Made by a program: the position numbers and the translations under genes
In this document: piece by piece, positions 44,516-57,985 of the stretch
Layout: each line of letters opens with the position of its first letter
How positions within the stretch are numbered: the first letter of the stretch is position 1
Assembly: GCA_035236585.1 (NCBI GenBank)
Contig: CP141126.1
Location: 65,387,414 to 65,451,413, forward strand
Length of the DNA stretch: 64,000 nt
DNA from: Warburgia ugandensis
Lineage: Eukaryota > Streptophyta > Magnoliopsida > Canellales > Canellaceae
Direction: 5' to 3'
The notes under the pieces: model-generated
What the model was told of the DNA's origin: nothing
Seen by the model: only the letters and a program-made list of their open reading frames with translations
Databases searched by the model: none

Positions 44516-47500
44516 TCTAAAATTTTCACAAAAATTTCTAGTCCTTCACCACGAAATCCCCTAGATATTTGTGGAAAATTAGAGCAAAACTCTTCCCCCA
44601 TCTTCCCCAATCTCTCTCACGTTCCCTCTTTCTCTTTCCTCTCTCTAATTGTAACAAGAGACCTAAATTTAATTATGCACTCTATTCTAAGTTGAATCTC
44701 ACAAATCTCACCATCCATACCATCCTAGACTCTCTTATCTACAAAACACCCAAATCAATTTCAAGATCCGATGGTAAAATCAACTGCAATGCACAAAACA
44801 AGGGACTACCGAGCTATATTATCATCAATGGGTATTTTTTCTCAAATTGGGCTCCAAATCTAAGTTGTTTCTCCAATCAGGTAGGTGGAACCACTTCCTA
44901 AACTTATTTAATGTTGTTTTATGAAATTTTTATTTTTTTGTAATTAGGTTTGAGTTAAAATTTGTAAAATAAAGTAAGGACCAAAACCCTTAAATTATGG
45001 GTGATGGAGGGTTTAGATGACAAATTTGAGCTATCCAATCAATCCAGAAGGTTCCCAAAATCCTAGAGTAGAAATTTCATGAATTTTCATTGAGTTTTGA
45101 GCCCTTAATTGTAAAGGGATTGATTGGACAATCCAAACAGACTGTCTAATCTCCCAAATCTAGTTGGAACCCCAGACACGCCGTGAAACATAGCATAGAA
45201 AATGTGCACGTGACAGCATTTCCATGCGTGACCCAGTTCCAATGGAATGGTCACCCATCAGTGCCTGTCCCAGGGGGAGCATGTCATGTGTGCATCCTGG
45301 TAACGGGCGCGCAACGACGATCCACTCGACCAATCTGCCTGACCTATACACCTGACCATTCTGCCAGACCATACCATTCCGCTAGGCCCATTCCACCTGT
45401 TTGATCTGAACTGTCCATTCCAATGGGCCCAAATCAAATATGAACCCTAGGAACGACTATGAACTTCAAATGGCAATTGTGGAGTCATCTGAATTCTAAA
45501 TTGAGATCGGAAAGAAGCTATGGAAAGCATATAATGTCTATTTTCTTTTGAAACTATAATATTAATAAAAACATTCTAGAAACTTTCTATTTTCAATAAT
45601 TAAGTTTCTAACTTTCATGATCTTCAAGATTTGGGATGAGCAGATCTTGGGGATCTAATTTGCTGATGATATAATGTTGAAATCAAGTGATATCCATGGT
45701 TGATTTGGATAGATCTAAGATAAATTAAGGGATCTACCCTTTATGGTGGAAAAATCCTAAAAATACAAAGGGACCCACTTGATCAATGAGATCAAAGTAT
45801 GATAAGACCTTTGGGATGGATTGAATGAAGGATATTATGATAGAATCCATTGAGATCATGGATTGAATATGAAAAAAAACAAAGGGATATGATCTTTGGA
45901 CCTTAATGGAGTAAAAGCCCTAAAATTAATTAAAACCTTTGATTAAAAGGAAAAGATCTAAGATCTAATGATTGGATCATAAGTAAAATTTTCTAATAAT
46001 CTTAATATAATTAGTTTAATTGTCCTTTGTTTGATAATAGCATTTTAAATGTGAATTATGTTATAAAGCATGATAGTGTAATTCTTAAATTTTAACATGA
46101 TATGTTCTATATGTTATTAGATTGTTATATTAGGTTGATAGATTTAATTATCTTAGGGCCATGTTAGTTTAGATTTGAAGTTTTAGCATGATTCCATTAG
46201 ATTATTAGTAAAATTTTATGTATTTTATAACTTAGGAGCATGCTAGTTTAAGTATACTTTCATTTCATTAAGTTAAGTTACATAGTAAGCATGTTAGTGT
46301 AAAATGTTGTTAAAATTATACTAGATTTCTTCTTTAAAGTTTATGAATTAAATTTTATTAGTAGATATAATTTTTTAATTAGTGGTTATGTCTTAATATT
46401 TATAAATTACAAAAAAATAAAATCTAATGAGAAAGTAGAGTTTCATGACACAATTAAGAGTGAATTATTTGACTTGAACTTAATTAGTAAGAGCTATAAT
46501 TAGTAGGACAATATAAGGATTATCAAAGCCTTGGCCCAAACTAGGAGAATAATAAACCCCATGAATGACATTTTAAATGTTCATGGACTTAATTAAAATC
46601 AATTAGAAAGAGTACTTAGAGTTAACATGCTCATAGGAACCTTATGAAAAGTTGAGCTAAGGTCACTCTAGTAAATGCTGAACATGGTGGTTAAGGGGGT
46701 TTTCTAATAGAGCCTCACTCTTTCCCTACCCTTCATTGAAATTTGTGAGGTCTAAATGCCTTCTTACATGAGGATTGAAGTAACCACTTTGTGTTCACTC
46801 ATTCAGCTAGTAAGCCTTAGCCAATTGGAAGTAAGAGGAGCAATCTAGACTTAGGCTGAATAAGTCATCTTCAACTAGTAAAACATAAACTGGTTGAATG
46901 ATAATAATAAGACCATAAAACATTAGTAAATTATTTAACCCTAATAAAAATTGCAAGTAAGATAAGGATGATCAAACAAGATCCATTGGATCTTGAATGA
47001 TCAAGAACAATAAGAATAATAACTTTGTATTGTACGTAGTATGCATGTTTATTAGTATGTATGCTATAGATCAAATCTAGATCATTAGATTAAATAATCC
47101 AAACCCTGTTCAAATATGATTCAAGGAAAAGAACCAAGATCATCCTCCTTAGGGATGATCAAATAACTGAACTTAGATCAAAGAGATGGATGCGCAAAGA
47201 CTTAGAATAGAAAATACTTAGATATGAAAGATTAGAAGATCATTCTAACCATCAGATCTATGGATCAATAGGATTAGTCAAATTGTATATAATGACAGTA
47301 TGAATAGATGTACAGATTACATACATTAGTCAGGATCATGGAAGATCTAGAGAGATGGATCACTACTTAAAGGTAGGAGGATTTGATGAATGCATCTACA
47401 TAGGATGTACATATTAAACCCATGACCTTATGTTGACAAGTGTAATGTTAATACTTGTATTAAAGCCCCTGAAACCCTTATGATCTAACCAAACACATAT

Positions 47501-48281
47501 GAAATGGTTGAGTTAGAATTGGGGATTGGACTCTAAGTGAATATCGAACTAGAAGATATTCCAGCCCTAAGTAAATAGACAGATTGTTTGATACGTATGA
47601 AACCTATTTTACATACAAGCATGGGGGCTTGTGGTTTTGTTTTAAATAGGCGTAAGCCTAGGGGTTGCTATGCTAGGGGAGTTATGAGGGTTTGGCCACC
47701 TGCTTCCTGAAATTTGATGATTTGATGACACCTTGCCCTATGAGAGGCTAAAAGTCGGGTGGAGCAATTATGGGAAGGCCATCACTGTGAAAGTCCTATC
47801 TCCCCATATGGGCAGTGACATAATATTTTTCACTATGGTTTCAGTGGTGAACAAAGTAGTTATCCAAGTGTACTAGTACAAATCAAACGCAGCATGGTAG
47901 TCCTTCAATTATTTTGCACTATGATGCATATGAGATAGACATAGTGAAATGCCTTATGTTTTGGCATGATGAAATTGCCAGGTAATTATATATTATAGCA
48001 TTTCCCTACATGGAAAATTCCCAGCATAGGACTAGCTAAAATACTGATTTCTCATGGTGGAAAGAACTGATCAGCTTAATTGGGAATGATATTTGACTAC
48101 TTTCATAAATTTGATGGATTTATCCATGTATAATAGGTATGTATAAGGATGTATATATATATATATATTACAAAGTAAAGAGTTAGATACATGAGTATGT
48201 TAATGAATAATGGGATTATGAAATATTAGAATTATATTGTCAATTATTATGCTTCTTGAATCCCCTACCAAGTATAGCTTG

Positions 48282-48321
48282 CTGAGATATTGTAAATATT
48301 TTAATGTTTACAATATCTCAG
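48282..48321 (+). promoter_or_regulatory. LTR hairpin, perfect 15-bp stem
   Basis: CTGAGATATTGTAAA pairs with TTTACAATATCTCAG across a 10-nt loop. Related hairpins occur at the same LTR position at 55951-55990, 59517-59544, 52639-52680 and, split by an insertion, 34142-34155 with 36046-36059. Position downstream of the promoter suggests it is transcribed; a role in RNA folding, 3' end formation or packaging is only a guess. Confidence 0.8.
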
Positions 48322-48745
48322 ATACAGAGAAGGAGAGTTAGGAGCTCAAGGTTGTAAAAGACTTGAAGAGAATAATCATCAAGGTATACCCCTTGAAGTC
48401 ATATATTTTGTTTTGTTTGAGAGTATTGTATTATAATGAGAGTTTCATTGTAAGGTGAGCTTTGAGTTTTGGATTATGTAATTTGGACTAGTATTGTAAT
48501 GGATTTGGCTATACTATGAACAACTGGATGGATTCTGGAATTTAATAAAATATATTCCTTCAATGGAATTTTATCTTATACAAAAATTCTACTTACGTTA
48601 TTTATGAAGTGATGACTTGGGTTTTTCAAAACAAGTTCTAAAGAAAAGAATTTCTGCTACTTTGTTTTGTGAAAATTTTTACTACTAAGTGCCATGTCTT
48701 TGAAAATGCATTACAAAATGTGTTACCAAAACCAAGGTCATCTCA

Positions 48746-51039
48746 AGCTGCCCATTAAAAATAAAGGAGACTAAAATATGTTCCTACCTTTCAAAAACAT
48801 GTTTTGCACTAAATTGTTATTGGATGGAAAGAAAAATACTAGATGTGGATAAAATAAAGGAGTGGAATTAGTTGGGATAAGGAAATCTCATTGGAATCAG
48901 GCCCATTCACCTTAGGGCATGATGATCTAATGGATGAAAAGGAATGAGATATTAAATTATATAGTTTTTATAAGAGACCTCAAGGAGATCTCAACCATCC
49001 ATGCTAAGGCTAAAAGCATGATCTAAGGGTGAAGCAATGAGGAAGGGAAAAGTGCAAACCCTAACCACCATCTCTTACTACAATCCAAAGAGGATAATCA
49101 TGTTTTTATCTAAGGTGACATCCCATCCGTTGAATCAAAGGTAACCTACATGAATTTTACAAAATGGGAACTTCCTAATTGGTATGAGAGGTTAATTGAT
49201 GAGGGAAAGATGAGAAGAAGAAGGGAGAATCCTAGGAGATATTAAACCCTAGAGATCACATGAAGCATTCATCAACAAGGCTATTCATCATAAGGTAAGT
49301 CTCAACCGAACTTCACACAAGGTTCCTCCCACCATCATCTCCCCACTTCCATGTGCTCTCACTCTTTCTCCTCATCCCATGTATTTCACAAAACCTCCAT
49401 TCCTTGCTAAACCCTAACATCATGCATCGCCACCCTTTTGCACCACCCATCACCCTCCCATCCATAGTCTTCATCACCCCCTTTCACACTTCAATAACCC
49501 AACACACAAACCTACAAATCCCATCTCCATTAGGTCTTAATGTGTCATGGAAAGAGGAAACTAAGGAGGCATGAAAGGTTAGGAATGCAACAAATACATT
49601 CTTTGGATGCTTGGTTGTGCATGGAAGTCTAAGGAGGTGGGATGGATGCTAGTGATTGTTTTTGTCTTTTGCAAGAATGAGGTGGGGAGCTGCTTGCTTG
49701 TTTTGTCCTCTACAAGTAGCTCCCCATAAGAAAGACATTCTCATAGAAAAGAGGAGTGGTAGATGTAAAAAACATTCATCTATTCCACTCCGTCATCTGT
49801 TACCCTTCCATGCAATATCTCCCTCCATTTCTCATCCTTGATCAATGCATCACCTTCCCATCTTCCTTCTTATATTTTCACTGCATCACTCTCCATTTCA
49901 TGCATACACATCATCCTATCCTAGCTATCCTTCCCTCCTAAGTATTTAATTCCTGACCACCTTAACTCCACCCAACGCATCTTCCATCAACAATCCAGTC
50001 ACACCTAATCCTTCTTATGTCCATGCATTCTCTCAATCCATCTTCTTAGATATTCTTCATATGCACCCTAGGATGAAAAGAGCTTGATGAGATCTTTACC
50101 TGGGCTTTGGGGTATGAGTGGTTGGTGATCCATGGCTATGTTGAGTGATACAACACGAGTTATATTGCAAGCAAGCAACGGGAATGTATTGGTGGTAGTG
50201 TGTGGGTTAATAATTTTACTAGAAGATCTCTTGAGTGGCACATTGAAAATTCTAGCTGATTGTATTTTAACTCATGGGATATTTATTTTTTTGTGATTCT
50301 TTGATGTAATTACCTATTATAGTTTAATGAAAAGTTTTTCTCTTTTAGCTTCTATGTTCTTTACTTTATGTTGTTTACTTGCTTCAGTAGTTATAGATTT
50401 ACTTTCTACTTTCATGTTTATGTCATTAAACCTGAGCTATTAGAATGAATTATATGTTAGAATGATATATGTTTGTTAAGTCATCTTAGGTTATAAAAGT
50501 AGTTAATATTAATATTAGATCATAGCACTCTAGGCTCACATGCTTTGTAATTGCTTGAAATAAAGGGATGCATAGTAAGAACAAAAGAGTGTGAGTATAT
50601 GAGGATCTTTGGTTCCCTAAGAAGATTGGCTATACTTTGAATAAGTGTACTACTAAACTAAGAACTAATATTAAGAAAATTACAAAAATAAAGAGTTAAA
50701 AGAATTATCTCCCATGTATTAGAAACATCTTGCTTCTAATTACTTGAGTAAAAGTAGCTTAGATAGCTTAGTTCTTAAAAGTATTGATTTCTAATGTATT
50801 TGAGTTTTGATTCCTAGAGTTAGATTTGATTTCATATCATTTATGTGCATTTTTTTTATTTTAAGTTTTTTTAGTTAATTAAATTAATTTAATAAATCAT
50901 TTGGGTAGGTTAAAGTAGTTAAACAAGGCTTTAATTAAAATCCATTTATTAACAGAGACCTTTTAGATCAACCCATACTTGTCGAGTCTATGCTATAGTG
51001 GACTAGTGCACTAATGGTTAAATATTACAACACTTCACA
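48746..51039 (+). mobile_element. LTR-like block, Tat/Athila type
   Basis: No coding domain. The right end (GATCAACCCATACTT, then CACTTCACA at 51039) resembles the end of the large LTR at 30529 (GGGATCAACCCTTATT, then ACACATCA), and the internal part resembles it in base texture. To the right the gypsy gag-pol remnant begins. No clear left LTR end or target duplication, so it may be truncated against the Tekay LTR. Frames at 49353-49574, 49656-49841 and 49756-49941 look like chance. Confidence 0.5.
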
Positions 51040-52238
51040 TATCTGTCATAGACAAATAGTGTGACTTCAATAATTGCTTTGGAAGCTTGTGCTTGGCCAT
51101 CTATAATAGCAAGCAGTCTTCCCTAATTCCAAGGGATATTCTTTGCCTTAACCTCACCGATTACCTATCGGTTGTGCCATGCACTAGTGATATGTCCTAG
51201 CTCACCATAGCCGTAGCATCGAACTGAAGGTCTCTATTGCTACTGTTGTTATCCTAGTCTATGGCATACATTCCCTAAGTGATACCTTCTGCATCTGGGA
51301 CATTGCCTCATGTTTTGATCCACTACCTACTATCACTTGTATCTCTAAGACTTGAGTATTGAGAAGGGTCGTTTGCTAAGCAGAGGGTCCAGTGTTAGTA
51401 GTCCTTATCCCCTCTCATCTTGTTCTCTAATTCTTTTTGTAGTCCTCCTCAAAACCTTGATGTCATTCTTATAGTATCTGCTAAGGACTTAGGTCATGTA
51501 CCTATGACCTTTGTCCTCAATCCAAGGTTCAAACCTTTAAGAAATTTATCTAATGTCTGTGAATTAGTAGTAAAAACATTGGGTGCGAACATCTTCAACT
51601 GCACAAACTTGTTCTCATACTCTAATATTGTGAGATTCCTCTATTGCAAGTTGAGAAACTCCCTTTCCTTCATTGTCTACACATTAGGAGGGAAATACTT
51701 ATCATTGAATACTTCCTTTGAACTCATCCCATTTAATATTATTACAGTTAAGAAAATAGGTTCTTTGTGTTGATCTCCACTAGAATGATGCTTCCTACTT
51801 TAAGATATGGGTGTCAATATTCACTTCTCTTTCATCTTAGATTTCCATAAGTCCAAAAGGTTTCTCTACTTCAAAGATCCTTTCCTCTATAGTCATTGGA
51901 TCTTTATTCCTTATAAACTTGGAATTATTTTTTGAAAACCTTTTATTATATTGTCTATATTCTCAGTAGTACCCTTTCAACTATCCTCACCAGTACTTGG
52001 CATAGGCGAGGTCCTATGTTACTATCTTAGCTACTTGATTCCCTTGTCCTAAATTCTTTGTGTTGGAATCTACAACCTTTGAAGCTATTCTTCTAATTGC
52101 TCTCTTAGGTGGCATCTATTCATAATTCAACATTTTCTACATGAGCTAACCATTTAAATCATGTTATTTGTAATATTTGCTTCGGATTGCTATATCAAAT
52201 TTGGACTTTTGGGATTGAATGTGAGTGGATAAACCTTA
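51040..52238 (-). pseudogene. gag of a Ty3/gypsy element (-)
   Basis: Minus-strand reading: MKEREFLNLQ, NLTILEYENKFVQLKMFAPN and LDKFLKGLNLGLRTKV (about 51500-51730), the capsid C-terminal region of chromovirus gag; then two cysteine clusters, CQRCRRYHLGNVCH and CYGYGELGHI (about 51190-51310), the second a knuckle missing a Cys. Stops and frameshifts are present. It resembles the Tekay gag at 36618-37743. The downstream pol is missing at 51040. Confidence 0.8.
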
Positions 52239-52250
52239 CTCTAATACCAA
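52239..52250 (-). other. primer binding site, tRNA-Met type (-)
   Basis: TTGGTATTAGAG on the minus strand, four bases inside the LTR end at 52254. Confidence 0.75.
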
Positions 52251-52253
52251 CTA

Positions 52254-54390
52254 TGATGAATAGGATTTTATAACAATTTTTTCTTAATTCTTCTTGAAAG
52301 GTGGTGCCCCAAATTTCAAAAAGGACTTAGAAATCAAACAACAGAAATCGTTTTCTTTGAAATTCATAACCCCAAGTGCCATTTCATTCTTTTATTCTCC
52401 AAGTTAATTTAATTATAAATTTTGATAACTCAAAAATAATTTTGTTTTCAAGTAAACCATGTTAAAATAAGTTTATTTAACAAGGATTCATCCTAAATTT
52501 ACAAAACAGACAAATAAAATCGAAATATTGTTATTGTAGTAATGTTTAATAACTCAATTACAAAACATACACCCACAATATAACTGAATCACTAATATAC
52601 TCCTCATACCATCTCCTCTATTCTTATGTCACTGAACTTGAGATTTTGTAAACATTCACAAACATTTTCAATATCTCAACAAGCTATGCTTATGTCAGTA
52701 GAACAAGATGCATTTAGGCTTAAATAAAAAATTTCACATTTACTTTATCAAAATGTAGTTTATTTCGATATCATGAATAAATCCAATAATGCAATTACAA
52801 TATTTCCAAATACAATTAATATTGAGTGTAAGATATCCAAATAACCATGTTAAATAGCAATACGAGTTAAAATAACTTCAAACCCCTAAAATATACTGAA
52901 TATAATCATCAGTGGGTCAGCCTCAAATATACACAGGTCCAAATAATGGTCATGAGTACTCATACCAAGTATATCATCATGCCATCTCATCAAAATCAAC
53001 ACATGTACGTGCTAAAGCATGTATTGATATGCTGCAATGCACATCCCCACTGGGATCCAATGTCATGATCCACTAACACGAACTATGGAATAACACATAG
53101 TCATGTTTTATGGGGAAACAAATAGTCACACTATGGCCTTCCCATAATTCCCACCACCCAAATTTTTCTTGCCATGGACAGGTTGTCCATATCTTTCAAA
53201 GAGAGGGTGGCAAAACCCTAGTAATCTCCTAGGACAACATCTACCAAGCTTGTGCCAATCTAAAACAAATCCATCAGGCCTTATGCTTGTGTATAATAAA
53301 ACCACTAGGCTACTTGCCTATCAAATGTAAATCAACATAAATAATTGTAAATTCTATGTATTTTATACCCAACTACCAAAATACAGTTCTTTCTAGCTTT
53401 AAAAACCATTTCATAAAGTATCACGGATTAAACATGCATTTTAACATAAACAATTCAAATCATGCTTTTAAACAAATTTGCATGAATTTCTAAACCACGG
53501 AATGATACTCATATATAAACATTTTCTCATTTTTCTGACATGTTATAGAATAATAGCATTTTCATTCCATGAATGAAGTTACAAATGCTACATGCATGAG
53601 AAAAAATAACATATACATTTAGCATTTCAAAATATTTTATGTAATTTAAATCTCATACTAATTCCAAACCATATCATGATTTATCAAATGACCATGATAA
53701 TTAGAAATTTGCATCATAAATTTCCAAAAAAAATATGCAATGTTAACCCGTCTACCTCGAATATGAGGTAACTCACCCATCAAAATATGCTAATTCTTAA
53801 ACTGTATTTACTCATGTATCTGTCAAGGCATACATACATTGTAATATTATTTCCTTACATTTATGACTTATTTAGTCCTTGATCATCAATAAATAAGAGG
53901 ATCTTACTTTTACTTATCATTGATCATAAATTTATTTCTTTAATTACACCAAATCATCATATCTTGGCCATTGATTAAAGATCGATTATTCAAATCATTT
54001 TATTATTTTATAATCTCAGTAATCTATAATTTATAGATCATTTGCTTTATATTTTAATTATCAATCCATTGATCCGATGGTTAGATTTGATTTTGATTTA
54101 TCAGATCAATGACTAACAATTATCCTAAAGCTTAAATTTTCTAATTTATAATTATCATGATGATCTATCCATTAGATTAGTCCATTTATTATGTAAGATT
54201 GTCTCATAAACATTTGAATGTTTGATTGATCTAAATCATACATGATTTTCAATGTTTTCTACAATGTGCAACCCATAATTTAAATTGAATGAAATTTAAT
54301 CAATTTAAATGAGATTTACGGGTGATCCTACCTTTGATCGCTTAAAGTCAAGTACGTGATGGTGGTTGGCGTGTTTGATTGTGATTCAAT
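52254..54390 (-). mobile_element. LTR of the minus-strand gypsy element, truncated
   Basis: The sense 3' end is at 52254 (plus strand TGATGAATAGG), next to the primer site. It shares landmarks with the LTR at 58917-62860: CATAACCCC near the end, a hairpin followed by AAGCTATGCTTATG, and the motif TCCTACCTT near 54335 and 61048. The sense start is not found; the sequence passes into a Tat-like LTR at 54391. Confidence 0.7.
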
Positions 54391-57063
54391 TGGTATATGT
54401 TTTAAAATCACTAGCAAGCCCGCTAATCAATGTAGTAATTGTACATGACTGAGGTTGATCCTATAAGGAATCACGTAGATTTGTTATGTTGATTGAATTT
54501 TATTTAATTCACTTGTATTAGCCAAATAGTGATTGATTTGATTAAATTAGGGATGTAAATGACAAGAAATTAGAAACATGCATGGATTTAGAAACTAAAT
54601 AAAATGAACACTTTCTAAAAACTAAACTTAGAATATTTCTAAACTAATATAAGATGTAGATTACTAAATCAAGGAAATCTAAAGAAGACTTAAAGTAAGG
54701 GATGAGTAATGAAATAAAGAACAAATCTCAAAACACCATGCCCATGACCATGGAGTTGTGTGCATGGAACATGTAATGGAAAATATGAATGGGTTGAATG
54801 GTATTTGGAGTTATGCACATGCAATCTTAATAAAGCATTAAATAAAATATCTAAAATACAAAATGGATTCCTAAGAAACTAAGAAAATAAGACATCAAAA
54901 CAAGAACTCAAGTTTAAATGTTGGAATCAAGCAAGAAAGGTACACATGGTTGTAATAAAATCATTGTTCATTGCATCAAATTGTTTATAACTTGGGTGAG
55001 CATTATCCATTAGAGAATCAACTTGAAATTTTCATAAGAACTGTGTGCACCATCCAAAGTACAAAATAAGCAAATGAACTTCAATCTTCAAGCAATCTAA
55101 TGTGTCAAAGATATCATGCATGAGACCTAAAACAGAGATGTGAAAGTGAGATGGAATGAACTCAATAAGGGAGCAAAGATAGATCCAAAGTAAAGCAAAG
55201 AATAAGATGAGCAATGGAAGGGAAACAAAGATGATTCAAGGCTCCTAAATCTTGGTATTAGTGCAACAGATAAGCAGCCTTAGATCAAGAAAAACTAGAA
55301 CCAACAAAAGAAAAATCAACCGAGGAAACAACCTAGAACTATGCACATGGAACTAGAAATTAAGCTAAGCAACAAACAAGGAAATAATCAATGAAAAACT
55401 AACTTGGAAAAGCTTGGAAACCAAAGGAAGAATGCTTGAATGGAGAAGGTGTGGAACACCAAGAGAAGTAGTAAAGGTAATGTTCAAAACCCATGAGAAG
55501 ATCCTATGGTGGAGGTGCCACTTTTTTAGGTGTGACGACCCAGGTTTCTGTAACATATTTTGTAATACATTTTCAAAGGCAGGGCCCTTAATAGTAAAAA
55601 ATTTCGCAAAACAAAGCAGCAAAAATTCTTTTCTTTCAAACTTGTTTTGAAAAACCCAAGTCATCACTTCATACAAAACATAAGTAGATTTTTTGTACAA
55701 GACAAAATTCCATTGAAGGAATATATTTTTCTTCTAGAATCCATCCAGTGGTTCACAATATTGCCAAATCCATTACAATACTTGTCCAAATTACATAATC
55801 TAAAACTCAAAGCTCATCATACAATGAAACTCTCATTACAATACAATACTCTCAAACAAAACAAAATACATGTCTTCAAGAGGTATACCCTGATGATTAT
55901 TCTCTTCATGTATTTTATGGTCTTGAGCTCCTAACTCTCCTTCTCTGTATCTGAGATATTGTAAAAATTGAAACATTTACAATATCTCAGCAAGCTATGC
56001 TTGGTAAGGGATTCAAGAAGCATAATAATAGATAGTATAATTCTAATACTTCATAATCAAATTATCCATATACATACTCATGTATCTAACTCTTTACTTT
56101 GTAATATATGTACATCCTTATACATACATACTATACATGGATAAATCCTTCAAATTTATGAAAGTAGTCAAATATCATTCCTAACTAAGCTGATCAATTC
56201 TCTCCACTATGAGAAATCAGTATTTTAGCTAGTCCTACACTGGGAATTTCCCTTCTTGGGAAATACTAGTAATATACAATTACCTAGCATTTCATCATGC
56301 CAAAACATAAGGCATTCCACTATGCCTATCTCATATGCATCATAGTGCAAAATAATCAAAGGACTACCATGCTGTAGTTTGATCCGTACTAGCACGCTCA
56401 GATAACTGCCCTATTCACCACTGATACCACTTTGGAAAATATTGTGTCACTGCCCATATGGGGACACAGGACTTTCATAGTGGTGACCTTCCCATAATTG
56501 CCCCACCCGACTTATAGCCTCTCATAGGACAAGGTATCATCAAATTTTCGGAAGCGGGTGGCCAAACCCTCATAACTCCCCTAGCATAACATCCCCCAGG
56601 CTTATGCATATTTAAAATCAAACTACAAGCCTCCATGCTAGTATGTAAAATAGGTTTCATACGTATCAGACAATCTGTCTATTTACTTAGGGTTGGAATA
56701 TCTTCTAGTTCCATATTCACTTAGAGTCTAGTGCTCAATTCTAACTTAACCATTTCATATGTGTTTGGTTGGATCGTAAGGGTTTCAAGGGATTTAATAT
56801 AAGTATTAACATTACACTTGTCCACATAAGGTCATGGGTTCAACATGTACATCCCATGTAAATGAATTTATCAAACCATCCACCTCTCCAGATCTTCCAT
56901 TATCCTGACTGACGTATATATATTCATCTAATCATCTCTAATGACCATCCAAGCATTCAATTTTACAAATCAATGGTTGGATGATGTTAATCTAAAAATT
57001 CAAAATCAAGTGATTTGATTAGATGCTAAATTAAGCTAAAATTGAACACTCAAGATACTGACA
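54391..57063 (-). mobile_element. Tat-like LTR (-) carrying another LTR
   Basis: The left end TGGTATATGTTTTAAAATC parallels 12406 (TGGTTTAGCTTTAAAAT). The right end in sense reads AGTGTTCAATTTTAGC, like the LTR starts at 7909, 16627 and 36031. The middle is interrupted by a Tekay-like LTR beginning at 55531. Flanks TCAAT and TCATA are only partly alike. Its limits on the right are approximate. Confidence 0.6.
55531..56945 (-). mobile_element. Tekay-type LTR copy (-), nested
   Basis: The sense 3' end is AACCTGGGTCGTCACA at 55531. The sequence to about 56860 is a reverse-complement copy of 47402-48745 and of the truncated 5' LTR. Weaker likeness to 47200-47400 continues to about 56945. It includes the 15-bp hairpin at 55951-55990. 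The sense start is missing or unresolved, so it is a truncated LTR. Small frames (55365-55700, 55647-55934) are chance. Confidence 0.75.
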
Positions 57064-57950
57064 TCATAATATCGAGCCCAAGGGCTAACACCCATATAAA
57101 CATATCCAAACATGGTTCAAAAACACATGAAATGAAAGAGTAAATAGAACATGAGTCAAAAGGATCTTAGTATACCTATTATTAATCAAGAAAGTACCTT
57201 CCACTACCTAGTTCAAGGCTTATACATACCTCAAAGTAATGGAAGAAACTCATCACTACCAATGTGGGGCCTTCTTTGCACTACTCCCAATGTCAATCTA
57301 TCTAACTTGCTGTCCTTTAGGACAGTCTCTAAGGAAATGCCCTAATTCTTAATAGCCAATGAATTTGAAGTCCTACTGTAATAATGGCAGCTATCACTAC
57401 TACCTTTACCATCAAAATGGAATGCACTATAATCACCCGACTCCTCAATCCAAGTGTCAACCCATCAACAAATCTATTTACTATCTCCTTATCTATGGTG
57501 AAGGCGTTACGAGCAAACCTCCTTATCTATGTAATCCAATTCAAATATTCCTAAACTGTCTTATCCCTATACTCTAGAGTAACTAACTCTCTTTGTATCA
57601 CCAACTACTCATAAGGCAAAAAATGCTAATCATCATAGGCCTTCCTAAGGCCCTCACTCAATAATGGAGGAATGTGTCCTCTCAAATGCTTATCACTAGA
57701 GTTCTTATAATTACATATCTGGTGTCCTCGTCCTCATCATTAGATTTCCCTCAATTAATGATTTATTTCAAGTCTCTTACAACTCCAACAAACTCACTCC
57801 AATAAAATTGATCTTTAAAAATTAATATCTCCTTATTCACTAAAAATTACATTTTCACCACTTTTGCCATTCAATATCAATCAGTTATAGTCATTTTTGT
57901 CTTACATTATTCTCACAATATAATCCTTTTTCCTTATCCACTTCAATCAA

Positions 57951-57985
<35 letters not shown>

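Larger units (their letters stand above)
33268..48745 (+). mobile_element. Tekay/Del chromovirus retrotransposon, dead, nested
   Basis: Order: truncated 5' LTR, tRNA-Met primer site, gag with zinc knuckles, protease, RT, RNase H, integrase, chromodomain, polypurine tract, 3' LTR. This order and a C-terminal chromodomain define a Ty3 chromovirus; long LTRs and the LVKVLW-type chromodomain fit the Tekay/Del lineage. Three later insertions sit inside (34157-36031, 38102-40698, 41556-41801). Comparison of the shared 1.3 kb of the two LTRs shows many substitutions (very roughly 90% identity by eye), so the insertion is old. Confidence 0.92.
43919..48745 (+). repeat. 3' LTR of the Tekay element, 4827 bp
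   Basis: Starts TGTAATAACCCC after the purine tract and ends AGGTCATCTCA, parallel to the 5' LTR end. A TATA box lies at 44506-44515, so U3 is about 0.6 kb and R plus U5 about 4.2 kb. The stretch 45180-45420 is GC-richer than its surroundings. The segment 47402-48745 aligns with the truncated 5' LTR. A 15-bp hairpin is at 48282-48321. A (TA)n run lies near 48153-48170. An undetected nested insertion cannot be excluded given the length. Confidence 0.8.

Noticed and set aside
49353..49941. Plus-strand open frames in a C-rich region
   Set aside because: They lie in an LTR-like block, overlap in different frames and show no domain.
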